Shown here: positions 8,562 to 16,498 of the stretch, piece after piece
Layout: every line of letters begins with the position of its first letter
Position numbering within the stretch: position 1 is the first letter of the stretch
Assembly (NCBI RefSeq): GCF_900129765.1
Contig: NZ_FQWU01000001.1
Location: forward strand, 744,001 to 808,000
Reading direction: 5' to 3'
Origin: Massilia sp. CF038
GTDB taxonomy: Bacteria; Pseudomonadota; Gammaproteobacteria; Burkholderiales; Burkholderiaceae_D
Length of the DNA stretch: 64,000 nucleotides
Program-made: the position numbers and the translations under genes
The notes under the pieces: generated by a model
The model's database searches: none
What the model was told of the DNA's origin: nothing
What the model saw: only the letters and a program-made list of their open reading frames with translations

Positions 8562-9097
8562 GCGGGCCTCCCGGCAGGACGTGGCGGCATCGGTACCGGT
8601 CCCTGGGCCTTGACGACATCGTTGACCAGGCGCGCCAGCCCTTCGGACTTCTCGGTGGCCACCAGCTTGAGCTTGATGTGGACGGCATTGCCACTGCGCG
8701 CGGCCAGCGTGCCGGCGGTGGGATTGACCATCAACCCGGCCTTTTTCGGCGCTGGCGCCGCGCGCCCCAGCTGGTCGATGATCCCTTCATGCACACCGGT
8801 GCGCTCGTGTTCTTCGAACGCGCCCAGTTCGACGTCGAGATCGATCTCGGCCTCACCAATGACCAATGAGCTGTGCGGCACCAGCGAGATGACAGGCACT
8901 TGATACAGATAGTGGTCACCCGGCGCGGCGGTGCTGTGGATCGCCGGCAGTTCCAGTTCGATCAAGGTGGGTTTGTGGGTCGCGTCGAAAAAGGAGGCGA
9001 TGTTGGCGAGCTGCGCCTTCTCCACCATGTGTTGCGCGTTCATGACCGAGCCCGCAATCGCTCGTACCATGTCTTCAAGACTCGTCAGGATAGCCAT
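8558..9097 (-). CDS. DUF2589-family protein (smaller paralog), first gene of the cluster
   Basis: A 179-residue protein with the same order as the 6962-7576 product: an N-terminal helix (LEDMVRAIAGSVMNAQHMVEKAQLANI), then beta strands with Pro-rich turns (YLYQVPVISLVPHSSLVIGEAEI), an acidic connector (DVELGAFEEHERTG), a strand with Lys alternation (AVHIKLKLVATEKSEGLARLVND) and a Pro/Arg tail. The shared EGLAR(L/V) helix near the C terminus links it to the other paralog. ATG follows AAGGAAAAATCA. It heads the leftward transcript and faces the regulatory array at 9130-9224. Confidence 0.78.
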   Translation of the reverse strand: MAILTSLEDMVRAIAGSVMNAQHMVEKAQLANIASFFDATHKPTLIELELPAIHSTAAPGDHYLYQVPVISLVPHSSLVIGEAEIDLDVELGAFEEHERTGVHEGIIDQLGRAAPAPKKAGLMVNPTAGTLAARSGNAVHIKLKLVATEKSEGLARLVNDVVKAQGPVPMPPRPAGRPA

Positions 9098-9129
9098 TGA
9101 TTTTTCCTTGTGATTGCTCGATTCCGTGA

Positions 9130-9224
9130 CTGACGGTTGTCAGCAAAAACGATGTTAGCCACGGCGCCGCGGCATGCGCTGACCGAAACTGACGCGCCCA
9201 TGTGCGCCTGTCAGCGATGGTCAG
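9130..9224. promoter_or_regulatory. Symmetric CTGAC/GTCAG array between the divergent arms of the cluster
   Basis: Six copies of CTGAC or its complement GTCAG lie within 95 bases: CTGAC at 9130, 9179 and 9189, and GTCAG at 9139, 9210 and 9220. The first pair is CTGAC-N4-GTCAG. The other four form a large dyad, CTGACCGAAACTGAC against GTCAGCGATGGTCAG, with half-sites one helical turn apart. The position between the start at 9097 and the start at 9302 suggests control of both directions. Confidence 0.65.
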
Positions 9225-9301
9225 ACCCGCCAGGCACGCTGCGCGCAGGATGGTGCCGGCGGCGTGCATTTCGCGCGCACCTGACTGGGGAGCGTGCGAC
9301 G

Positions 9302-10696
9302 ATGTGGAAAGTCTGTGTGCTGTTAGCCTGCTGCCTGGCCGCGCATGGCGCGCGCGCTGCCGGCGAAGACGTCGCGCTGCCGTGCGCGCCTGGCGTGCTG
9401 GCCACCATGAGCGACGCCGAGAAGGTGGCGCGCATGCGCGCACCGGTCGCGTTGGCAGTGGCCAGGCTCGATGCGGTGCAAATCGCGTTCCCGTCACCGA
9501 CCCTGGCCAGCCGCACCATCAGTTACTTCACGCTGTCACCGAATTTCACGGTGCCGGTGGAGCAGATCTGCGTGCTGGGTTACTTTGAACTGGTGTACGC
9601 GGGCCGCATTCACACAACGCCGTTGCAAGTGGAGAGCGTGGAAATGGTCCGGGACCAGAGCGCGGAGCATATCGTCACACGCATGCGGGTGTACTTCCGC
9701 GTCCCTTCGCTGCACCAGTTGCGCAGCATCGAGACCGATGTCGGTCTCGATGAGCTGCTCACGCGCGGCAATCCGGTTCACCTCAAGGTGGCAGCATTCG
9801 AGCGCGAGGCCACGGTGGCCAGCCGCTCCTACTTCGGGCGCGACTTGCCGGTGATCGTCAGCAGCAAGCGCACCAGCATCCTGCAGGCCTGCCTGTTTGC
9901 GCTGGTGTTCTACCTGGTGGCTGGCTGCGCGGTGCCGCGGCGCGGGCGCGCCGCGGACGGGCTGCGTCAGCGCTTGCCCGAACTGTGGGGGCGGCTGGCG
10001 CCATGGAACATCACCGGTGCCACCGGCCAGGCCAGCCTGTCGCAGCTGCAGATGCTGGTGTTTACCCTGATTGTGGCCACGCTGCTGTTCTACCAGTGGC
10101 TGCGCACCGGCCTGCTGCAAGAGTTGTCGAACGACCTGCTGTACCTGATCGGGATCTCCACTGCCGGCACGGCCGCCACCCAGGCCGCCACCACGATCCG
10201 AAAGGAACTGGACCCGGCCATGTACCAGTATTTGCAGGAGCTGGGCTGGTTCACCGCGCCGTTTGACGATGTGCATGCCAAGGCCAGCGCCAAAGGCTTG
10301 TTGATGACCAACCGGCGTTTCGATATCTACAAATTCCAGATGCTGGTGTTCACCTTTGTAATTGCCGCCTATGTGATTGCCAGTGGTGCCGATGAGCTGG
10401 GCAATATCCAGATTTCCGCGACCTTGCTGACCTTGATGGGCATGAGCCAGGGTGTGTATGTGGGCGGGCGCGCCGCTGCCGACGGCTTGTCGCCGTTGCA
10501 GGACCAGCTGCGTGGCATGCAGGTGCTGCAGCAGCGCTGCCAGGCCGAAAGCGAGCTGGCAGCACGTGTCCAGCTGCAGCAGGCCTTCCGCCAGGCGGCA
10601 GCCGAGGCCGGCGTGCTGTTCAGCCGCGCCTATGGCCGCGTCCTGCCGCCCGCCTTGCTGGAGATGCCCGAGCAGGGCGCGCTGCCGTCCGCATAA
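9302..10696 (+). CDS. Signal-peptide-bearing integral membrane protein of unknown function
   Basis: 464 residues from the ATG at 9302, which has GGGGAG upstream and opens a signal peptide (MWKVCVLLACCLAAHGARA). A beta-rich exported domain follows (about residues 20-195), then a membrane segment SILQACLFALVFYLVAGCAV, and at least four more hydrophobic helices (LQMLVFTLIVATLLFYQW, LLYLIGISTAGTAATQA, FQMLVFTFVIAAYVIA, ISATLLTLMGMSQGVYVGG). The repeat of QMLVFT in two helices suggests an internal duplication. The tail is a soluble helix. It does not match a family I recognise. It diverges from the DUF2589 cluster and shares its regulatory region, so it may be the envelope partner of that cluster (inference). 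Confidence 0.7.
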   Translation: MWKVCVLLACCLAAHGARAAGEDVALPCAPGVLATMSDAEKVARMRAPVALAVARLDAVQIAFPSPTLASRTISYFTLSPNFTVPVEQICVLGYFELVYAGRIHTTPLQVESVEMVRDQSAEHIVTRMRVYFRVPSLHQLRSIETDVGLDELLTRGNPVHLKVAAFEREATVASRSYFGRDLPVIVSSKRTSILQACLFALVFYLVAGCAVPRRGRAADGLRQRLPELWGRLAPWNITGATGQASLSQLQMLVFTLIVATLLFYQWLRTGLLQELSNDLLYLIGISTAGTAATQAATTIRKELDPAMYQYLQELGWFTAPFDDVHAKASAKGLLMTNRRFDIYKFQMLVFTFVIAAYVIASGADELGNIQISATLLTLMGMSQGVYVGGRAAADGLSPLQDQLRGMQVLQQRCQAESELAARVQLQQAFRQAAAEAGVLFSRAYGRVLPPALLEMPEQGALPSA

Positions 10697-10700
10697 AAAA

Positions 10701-10723
10701 AAGGGAGCGCGCTGCGCTCCCTT
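10701..10723 (-). terminator. Terminator shared by the convergent ends
   Basis: Arms 10701-10710 (AAGGGAGCGC) and 10714-10723 pair perfectly over ten bases around a three-base loop. Read leftward it is followed by eight T residues, making a good intrinsic terminator for the phasin transcript; rightward there is no T-run. Confidence 0.8.
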
Positions 10724-10743
10724 GCCGTACTGCCTGCCTGGGC

Positions 10744-11295
10744 CTAGGACCTTGCTTCCTGCTCGGCCATCGCGTCCAGCGCCTTGTTGACCAGCACGTT
10801 CAGCGCGGCATTGGCCGAATTGAGCAAGCCGCCCGTCTGTGCCGCACTGGCGCGCAGCTGCGCGCTGGCATCCTGGGCATATTCGGCCACCACGATGGTC
10901 AGCTCCTCTTTGCTTTGCACCTTGCGCAGGTCACTGATGCAGGCGCTGCTGCGCTCGCTGGCCAGCTTGAAGGCGCCATACTGCTGCTGCGCCAGATCGG
11001 CCGCCAGGCTTTGCTGCAATTCCAGGAAGTTTTGCAGGATCGTGCCTTGCTGCTGGAATGCGCTGGTGGCCAGCTGGGCTTGGAGCATGCTGGTCAGCGC
11101 GTTGTCGTGCAGCTGCGTCCACTGGCGCCCCAGATCGAGCGCGGCTTTCATGATGGTGGCGAGCTGGGCCTGTTCGGCGGGGATCCGCGCTGCAGCGTCC
11201 AGCAAGCCCACTTGCCCTTGCTGGGCAAGCTGCTTGTACAGGTCAAACGAATTTTTGCTCATGGCGAGCCAGCTGAACATGGCGTGAGGGGACAT
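10744..11295 (-). CDS. Phasin-family protein
   Basis: A 183-residue all-helical protein with the phasin pattern: FDLYKQLAQQGQVGLLDAAARIPAEQ, then a long heptad-rich middle (QQYGAFKLASERSSACISDLRKVQSKEEL) and an Ala-rich tail. Phasins coat polyhydroxyalkanoate granules. I prefer the start at 11295, because AAAGGAAG sits four bases before it, over the ATG at 11310 that overlaps the depolymerase stop (ATGA). Its position right after a PHA depolymerase gene supports the call. Confidence 0.75.
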   Translation of the reverse strand: MSPHAMFSWLAMSKNSFDLYKQLAQQGQVGLLDAAARIPAEQAQLATIMKAALDLGRQWTQLHDNALTSMLQAQLATSAFQQQGTILQNFLELQQSLAADLAQQQYGAFKLASERSSACISDLRKVQSKEELTIVVAEYAQDASAQLRASAAQTGGLLNSANAALNVLVNKALDAMAEQEARS

Positions 11296-11306
11296 GGTGC
11301 TTCCTT

Positions 11307-12383
11307 TCATGGTTTAACAGGGGTGGACTGCACTGCGCGCGCGCTGCCGAGGCGCTCGATCATGGCGACAATGGCCGCCATCTGCGGCGCCCCCTTGGCA
11401 TAGAAGGGCGGCTGATCCTTGCTGTTGGAATAGCCCCAGAAGTCCCAGCAGCCCTGGGGATTGACGGGCACGCCGCGCGATACCTGGGCCTGGGGATACA
11501 GCACGATCAGCGCATTGCTATCGGCATATTCGTTGTAGCCGGTGCTGCGGTAGAAGCGCTCGCCAATTTCACCGGCACCCTGCTGGCATCCGTGCAGGGC
11601 CACGTGGATGCCACAGCTGTTGCTGCGGCAGTAGCGCGGAATATAGACCGCGCCGCTGTTGTACATGCTGGCCAATGGCCCGCGCACAAACTCGCGCTGG
11701 TCGAACTGCAGCAGGTCGCCAGTCAGCGGCGCCTTGGCTGCCGGCTTGCTTGTGCCGCCTGCCAGGTGGCGCAGCAATTCCTGCGACTGGGTAAAACCGC
11801 AGTTATTGATGTAGGGTGGGCGCGTGTCGGCACAGCTGACATCGCCGTCGCTGGCAGTGATGATGGAGTGGCCGGCATCGCTGTCATGGCGGTACAGGAT
11901 GTTCGCTGGCGCCGCGCCCGCCAGCAGATAGTACTGTTTGACCTGGTCAACCACGCTGGTCTTGACGGTGTGGTCGCTGCTGCCGCTGAAGGCATACACG
12001 CGTTGCCTGGCCAGGTTGCTGACGGGGTCGATCAAGCCTTGCCGGGCAAACTGCGCAGCGTTGCGCAAGGAGGCTGCACCATCGGCGCCACTGGCAGCGG
12101 TGGAGGGCGTCATGCAGGTCGTGGTGGCGTTTTGAAACAGGCTCAACGCCGCGTACGTGCCGGCGCAATAGTAGGGCCCGGCAGCGATGACGCCCACCCC
12201 GCGGAAGCGGGCAGAATACGCCGTTGCCAGTTGCGCGGCCATGAAGCCGCCGGAGGAAATGCCCGAGACCGAGGTATTGCCAGGGTCGGCGCCAAGTGCA
12301 GGCAGGGACGGCGCTGCCGCCAGCGCGGGAAAAGCAAGCTGGCACAGGGCAAGTGAGGCTACGAGACGCAGGGGATGAATCAT
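11307..12383 (-). CDS. Polyhydroxyalkanoate depolymerase, type 2 catalytic domain
   Basis: A 358-residue protein with a signal peptide (residues 1-23). The lipase box GISSG gives S43 as nucleophile, D137 (SSDHTV) and H172 (AGHSII) are candidates for the rest of the triad, and the oxyanion motif ALHGCQQG (H264) comes after the lipase box. That order, oxyanion site C-terminal to the nucleophile, is the type 2 arrangement of short-chain PHA depolymerases. No linker or substrate-binding domain follows, so it is a catalytic domain alone. Export together with a cytoplasmic granule protein in one operon is unexpected. Confidence 0.85.
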   Translation of the reverse strand: MIHPLRLVASLALCQLAFPALAAAPSLPALGADPGNTSVSGISSGGFMAAQLATAYSARFRGVGVIAAGPYYCAGTYAALSLFQNATTTCMTPSTAASGADGAASLRNAAQFARQGLIDPVSNLARQRVYAFSGSSDHTVKTSVVDQVKQYYLLAGAAPANILYRHDSDAGHSIITASDGDVSCADTRPPYINNCGFTQSQELLRHLAGGTSKPAAKAPLTGDLLQFDQREFVRGPLASMYNSGAVYIPRYCRSNSCGIHVALHGCQQGAGEIGERFYRSTGYNEYADSNALIVLYPQAQVSRGVPVNPQGCWDFWGYSNSKDQPPFYAKGAPQMAAIVAMIERLGSARAVQSTPVKP

Positions 12384-12488
12384 GATGGTCCTTTCGACAG
12401 TCGTGGGAGAAATTGCAGGATTGCCGAATCGACTATAGGGGCGCGCCAGCGGCCTTGCGTGGCCATTTCTGACCGCGCCGCCTGGCGG

Positions 12489-13523
12489 TTAAGGCAGGTA
12501 CTGATTGCTGGCGCGCGCCGCTGCTTCGTAGACGCCGGGCAGTTCGAAGCGGCGTTCGCGCATGGCTGCGCCGCGCATGCTGACAATGAACTGGCGCGTG
12601 CTCGCCGGTGCCAGTGCAGTCATGTTTTTCTGCTCCAGAAGCAGGGCCAGCGCCATTCTGGCGGCTTCTTCTCCCTGTTCGTAGGGCGATGCGCCAAAGG
12701 CGAGCATGCCGCCATCTTCGGTAAAGAAAAAGTTCAGGCCAATCACGGGGGCGGTGCTGTGGATGGTGGTCCAGCGCACCACCTCGGCCGGTGGCACCAG
12801 CGTCGGATCGCTGGCCGAGCGCTGTAGGCGCCGGTAGTTCGACAGCAGCAGCACATCGTTTTCCTGACCGAGCCGGCCTACCGCGTCCTGCCATTCGGGC
12901 CAGGTCGCGACCTGCAGCGCGGCGCTTAGTTGCAGTGGCTGCCAGTTGAACTCGCGGACCTGGGCCGCGTCCTGATCGACGGTTTCGGAGCGGTCGCCAA
13001 GGTAGGCAATCCGGACCGGCCTTCCCAGTCTAATCAGCGTGGCGCTGCTTTGCAGGGCGTCGCGCACGGCATGCAAGGGAATGCGCTCGAGGATGCCGGT
13101 CACATTGCTGGCCTGGTCGTAGCCGTAGCGCGACGGTGGGGCATTCACACCGGCAAAGACAATTTTCACGTGCGGGTCATTGCGGAAACGGCGCGCCGCC
13201 AATTGCTGCGCATCGTCGTCCAGCGCGATGACCACGTCTGGCTGGCTGCGTGCGATCATCTCGCGCGCCGCTTTGCCCGCGCTCTGTTTGAAGGCTTCGT
13301 CGGGGTGGCGCTTGGTGTCCATGTAATACCAGTGCACCTGGTAGCGGTATTTTTCGGTCAGCACCCGGTTCAAGCCCACGCTTTCATCACGCGACCAGGC
13401 ATAGTCGGGGTCGTAGCTGTGCAGGATGAGGATGCTCGGCTTCTGGATGTTATACCAGCCAAAGGCGACCAGTGCCCCCAGCAGGAACACACTGAGCATG
13501 ATTTTCTCGGAGGGCGTCTTCAT
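12489..13523 (-). CDS. Membrane-anchored ABC-type substrate-binding protein
   Basis: 344 residues. One hydrophobic segment at residues 9-25 (MLSVFLLGALVAFGW) is followed by NIQKPSILILHSYD, so it is an uncleaved anchor or a signal peptide. The rest has the two-lobe fold of the ABC_sub_bind (TrpX/YtfQ-like) family: HSYDPDYAW, QPDVVIALDDDA, VFAGVNAPPS and FFTEDGGMLAFGASPYEQG. No ABC permease or ATPase gene is nearby. Its start overlaps the permease stop by four bases (13520-13523). It may sense or deliver the permease's substrate. Confidence 0.8.
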   Translation of the reverse strand: MKTPSEKIMLSVFLLGALVAFGWYNIQKPSILILHSYDPDYAWSRDESVGLNRVLTEKYRYQVHWYYMDTKRHPDEAFKQSAGKAAREMIARSQPDVVIALDDDAQQLAARRFRNDPHVKIVFAGVNAPPSRYGYDQASNVTGILERIPLHAVRDALQSSATLIRLGRPVRIAYLGDRSETVDQDAAQVREFNWQPLQLSAALQVATWPEWQDAVGRLGQENDVLLLSNYRRLQRSASDPTLVPPAEVVRWTTIHSTAPVIGLNFFFTEDGGMLAFGASPYEQGEEAARMALALLLEQKNMTALAPASTRQFIVSMRGAAMRERRFELPGVYEAAARASNQYLP

Positions 13524-15379
13524 AGGATGCCCAGCAAGCGCCAGTACGGAAACGCGGCATACACGGCCAGCAGCCGGCTCACATTGAGCACGGCATTAAA
13601 GCGCAGAAAGCGGCGCGCATCAAAGACCAGGGACTGTGTGTTGAGCTCGTGAAACGGCATGTAGTAGCTGCACTGGTAGGGGAAGAACCAGGCATCGGAA
13701 AAAACCAGAATGATGAAGCCCACCAGCCAGTCGTTGACCCCGCTGGCGCGTGCCAGCGGCATCAGCAGGGAAGCGAGGATGACGGTCACGGCATTGCTGG
13801 GCACGGCCAGGCGCAGCAGATTAATCAGCACAAACAGCAGCAGCACAAACAGGGCAAAATGCTGTCGCATATTGTCGCCAAGAACAGGCACCAGCACCGA
13901 CATGCTTTGATCGAGTCCCAGATGGCGGAAGGCCGCCACCATGCCGGTAATTCCGGCCAGATAGAGCAGCGATGTCCAGTCGACCTTTTCCTTGAACTCC
14001 TTGCGATTGAGCATGCCGCACAGCAGCAAGGCGTACAGCATCGCAAAGCCCAGCCACGACGGTTCCACCTTGTGTACCGAGCTGGTCAGAATCCCCACTC
14101 CCATGAAGGCAATCCCGAGGATGGCGGCCCACTCGCGCGTATTGATCCGCCCAAGCAGCTTGCGCTGGGCCAGCAGTCCGGCTTTTGACAGGTGGCGCCG
14201 CTCGCGGTTGCGAAACCAGATGGCCGCCGCCAGCCCGTTGATTACCAGCAGCACCAGGGCGCTGACACTGGCCGCCATGGCCCAGGTCAGCCACTGAAAG
14301 CGGCCCTGGCCATCCTGTGACAGCAGGTTGAATACGGCGAAGTTGACCGATTTGGCCGTGATAAAGGTGGCCGACAGCAAACTGGCGCCGCTGAAGCAGG
14401 TCAGCGCAAGGCGGGTGCTGGCCCGTTCACCGCGCTGCAGGCGCAGGTTTTCCGCCATGTCCGCGTACAGCGGTACCAGCAGCGCCACGCGGCCGTTTGC
14501 GGTGGGAATCAGGGGAGTGAGCACGAGGCCGGTAATGAACATGCCGACGTTGTGCCAGAACTGGGTGTTCGGCAAGCGGTCAAGCATCCACAACATGAAG
14601 CGGTAGCCCAGACCGGAACTGAGCACCACGGCGCCCAGGGCCAGCGTGCTGAGGGCCATCAAAAAGCCTTCCGAAGCAAAGCCGGACAGGATCACCGGGG
14701 TGGGTACCAGTCCGGTCAGTAAAATGGCGAGCAGGGCAAACAGCGCTGGCACGTAGTCATCGGCCAGATTGCACACCCACATCGTCATGGTGGCCCCGAA
14801 GATGGCAAGAAACATGCTGATGTGGCGCGCCAGGCCCAGGTGCTCGCCACCGGCCATGGTCAGGACCGGCAGCACGATCACCAGCAGCCAGCCCAGGGCG
14901 GCATGGCGCCGATAACCGCTGGCAGGGCGATCGGGCGCCTTTTCGGCCGGCATCAGGTGTTCGCCGGCCAGGTGACTGGTCAGCGAGAGCAGCAGATCGG
15001 TACGCAAACCCGGATTGGCCGCTGCCAGCGCCTGCATGCTGCTGCGCGGCAGGCAGAGCAAGGTGCTCTGTTCCAATGCCAGGGCATCGGTCAGATAATC
15101 GTTCGCGTCCGAGGCAGCTTCTTCCCCAAAGCGCGGCCCGACCAGCGCGCAGCGCCGGCCGCCCGGCGAGACCAGGGTGATGGCGCCATCGACCAGCAGG
15201 TAAAAATGGCTGGCAGCTTCGCCCGCACTGTACAGAACGGTATTCGCACTCACCTCGCGCGGGCTGGCATGCGCCAGGGCGCGCGCCAGGCTGGCACGGC
15301 TGCACTGCCCGAGGATCGGATCGGCCAGCAAGATGTCCGTGGCGCTGCGCTGTTCAGCATGATCGGGAGCGGGTGTCAT
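13520..15379 (-). CDS. SLC13/DASS-type permease with N-terminal cyclic-nucleotide-binding-like domain
   Basis: 619 residues. Residues about 20-140 form a Crp-like beta barrel (SANTVLYSAGEAASHFYLLVDGAITLVSPGG, then FGEEAASDANDYLTDA). The phosphate-binding cassette starts with FGE but lacks the usual Arg, so ligand binding is uncertain. A membrane domain of about 11-12 helices follows, of the anion:Na+ symporter/ArsB-NhaD kind (FMLWMLDRLPNTQFWHNVG, PLIPTANGRVALLVPLYADMAE, LRLAVPSNAVTVILASLLMPLA). Cytosolic sensing fused to a carboxylate or ion permease is uncommon. It overlaps both neighbours by four bases. Confidence 0.85.
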   Translation of the reverse strand: MTPAPDHAEQRSATDILLADPILGQCSRASLARALAHASPREVSANTVLYSAGEAASHFYLLVDGAITLVSPGGRRCALVGPRFGEEAASDANDYLTDALALEQSTLLCLPRSSMQALAAANPGLRTDLLLSLTSHLAGEHLMPAEKAPDRPASGYRRHAALGWLLVIVLPVLTMAGGEHLGLARHISMFLAIFGATMTMWVCNLADDYVPALFALLAILLTGLVPTPVILSGFASEGFLMALSTLALGAVVLSSGLGYRFMLWMLDRLPNTQFWHNVGMFITGLVLTPLIPTANGRVALLVPLYADMAENLRLQRGERASTRLALTCFSGASLLSATFITAKSVNFAVFNLLSQDGQGRFQWLTWAMAASVSALVLLVINGLAAAIWFRNRERRHLSKAGLLAQRKLLGRINTREWAAILGIAFMGVGILTSSVHKVEPSWLGFAMLYALLLCGMLNRKEFKEKVDWTSLLYLAGITGMVAAFRHLGLDQSMSVLVPVLGDNMRQHFALFVLLLFVLINLLRLAVPSNAVTVILASLLMPLARASGVNDWLVGFIILVFSDAWFFPYQCSYYMPFHELNTQSLVFDARRFLRFNAVLNVSRLLAVYAAFPYWRLLGIL

Positions 15380-15984
15380 GGTTCGATGATCAAGACGTCG
15401 CCGAAGGAAAAACCGCGTACCCGCTCCGTATTGAGCGGCAGCCGCACGCCAATCTGGGCGTCAATTTTCTGACGCAGGCGGCGCACCATGGTGTCGATCC
15501 GGTTCTGGTCGTAGCTCAGATAGTCTTCGCCAAACGCTTGCACGATCTGCTTGCGCGAGACCGCTTCGCCCGTTTCAACCATGGTGAAAATCTTAATGAA
15601 GGCAAATTCCAGGCTGGTCAGGGCCGCCGCCGCGCCGTTCGGTGCTTCCAGCACCCGGTGGCGCATGCTCAAGCGCCAACCCGGGGTCAGCTGGCGCGCA
15701 AGATTGACGATGCACTGGCGCAATTGCTCCTTGCGCGAGCGGGTGTCCATATTCGAGGCAATTGCATCGGCATTGAAAATGGTAATACCGTGTTCGTCAT
15801 CGCTGTTTTGCGCACCCTCGCGCGCCAGCGGCGAGCCCTGGGACTGGCGCACGTGGGACTGGAGTTGCCGGCAACAGGACAGAACGTCGCGCACTTCAAT
15901 GACCTTGTAACCTGCGCTGAGAAAGATAGAAGCGAGTTGATCGGTGCAGCCAGCCGCTCTGCCCAGTAAAAGAAGGTCACTCAT
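15376..15984 (-). CDS. Winged-helix (OmpR-type) transcriptional regulator with degenerate receiver
   Basis: 202 residues. The C-terminal 100 residues are an OmpR/PhoB-type DNA-binding domain (LTSLEFAFIKIFTMVETGEAVSRKQI, VRRLRQKI, VRGFSFGD). The N-terminal half starts like a receiver (DLLLLGRAAGCTDQLASIFLSAGYKVIEV) but lacks the phospho-acceptor Asp pattern, so it probably does not answer a kinase. It is first in a three-gene operon with the permease and binding protein (overlap 15376-15379) and likely controls it. Dyads lie upstream. Confidence 0.8.
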   Translation of the reverse strand: MSDLLLLGRAAGCTDQLASIFLSAGYKVIEVRDVLSCCRQLQSHVRQSQGSPLAREGAQNSDDEHGITIFNADAIASNMDTRSRKEQLRQCIVNLARQLTPGWRLSMRHRVLEAPNGAAAALTSLEFAFIKIFTMVETGEAVSRKQIVQAFGEDYLSYDQNRIDTMVRRLRQKIDAQIGVRLPLNTERVRGFSFGDVLIIEP

Positions 15985-16005
15985 ATTCGCCTCTGATGTC
16001 TGTTG

Positions 16006-16078
16006 CTAATAGGGAAATATTAGGGCAGAGGCAATGGAGAGAATCTGACATTTTCTGTCGATAATCTCTGTGATTATC
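16006..16078. promoter_or_regulatory. Two dyads upstream of the winged-helix operon
   Basis: CTAATA-N6-TATTAG occupies 16006-16023 and GATAATC-N5-GATTATC occupies 16060-16078. Both lie in the AT-rich region upstream of the start at 15984 and are candidates for the operator and promoter region of the regulator gene. The rest of the gap 16079-16196 shows only AT-rich sequence and a short hairpin-poor stretch. Confidence 0.45.
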
Positions 16079-16199
16079 AGGAATCGTCAGTAGGTGATCG
16101 GCAGTTACGGTATTTCAAGTGCGTCGCGGTTTATTGTCGGCATTTAAGTTAAGTTGAACGACGATTATTTTCAGGAGCACCGCAGAGGCCGATTTTTTG

Positions 16200-16379
16200 A
16201 TGTGCGTCGTTGCAACAGTTGAAGCAATTTTGGCCGATTTTCAAAATGTTTTACGCGCAATTAGCCAAAATCCAGCTCAACAGTTGAGTGAGTCATGGAA
16301 TGTACACGAGTCGTTGTATTTAGATTTTTACCCACATCGGGTAAATGAATTCACTCAAGAAATAAATGAGTGGGGATGA
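16200..16379 (+). CDS. Possible small protein in AT-rich DNA
   Basis: A 59-codon frame from the ATG at 16200 (a TTG precedes it), encoding a slightly acidic, helical sequence (ATVEAILADFQNVLRAISQNP, EFTQEINEWG). CAGGAG lies 24 bases upstream and AGAGG about 12 bases, so the ribosome site is weak. Base composition is much lower in GC than the surroundings. A strong terminator follows at 16456. It is not recognised and could be non-coding. Confidence 0.3.
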   Translation: MCVVATVEAILADFQNVLRAISQNPAQQLSESWNVHESLYLDFYPHRVNEFTQEINEWG

Positions 16380-16455
16380 TCGTCATCCGCATTGTTGCGC
16401 GATTATTTATTGATAATGGCGAGGCCGCTGCCAATTAAAGCCGGAGAAATACAAA

Positions 16456-16490
16456 CGTCGCACCCGCCCAAATGCGGGTGCGACGATTTT
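16456..16490. terminator. Bidirectional terminator between small ORF and aldehyde dehydrogenase
   Basis: A perfect 12-base stem (CGTCGCACCCGC and its complement) encloses the loop CCAAAT. ATTTTT follows rightward, and TTTGTATTT follows leftward. It ends the dehydrogenase transcript and any rightward transcript. Confidence 0.9.
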
Positions 16491-16498
16491 TAAATAGC

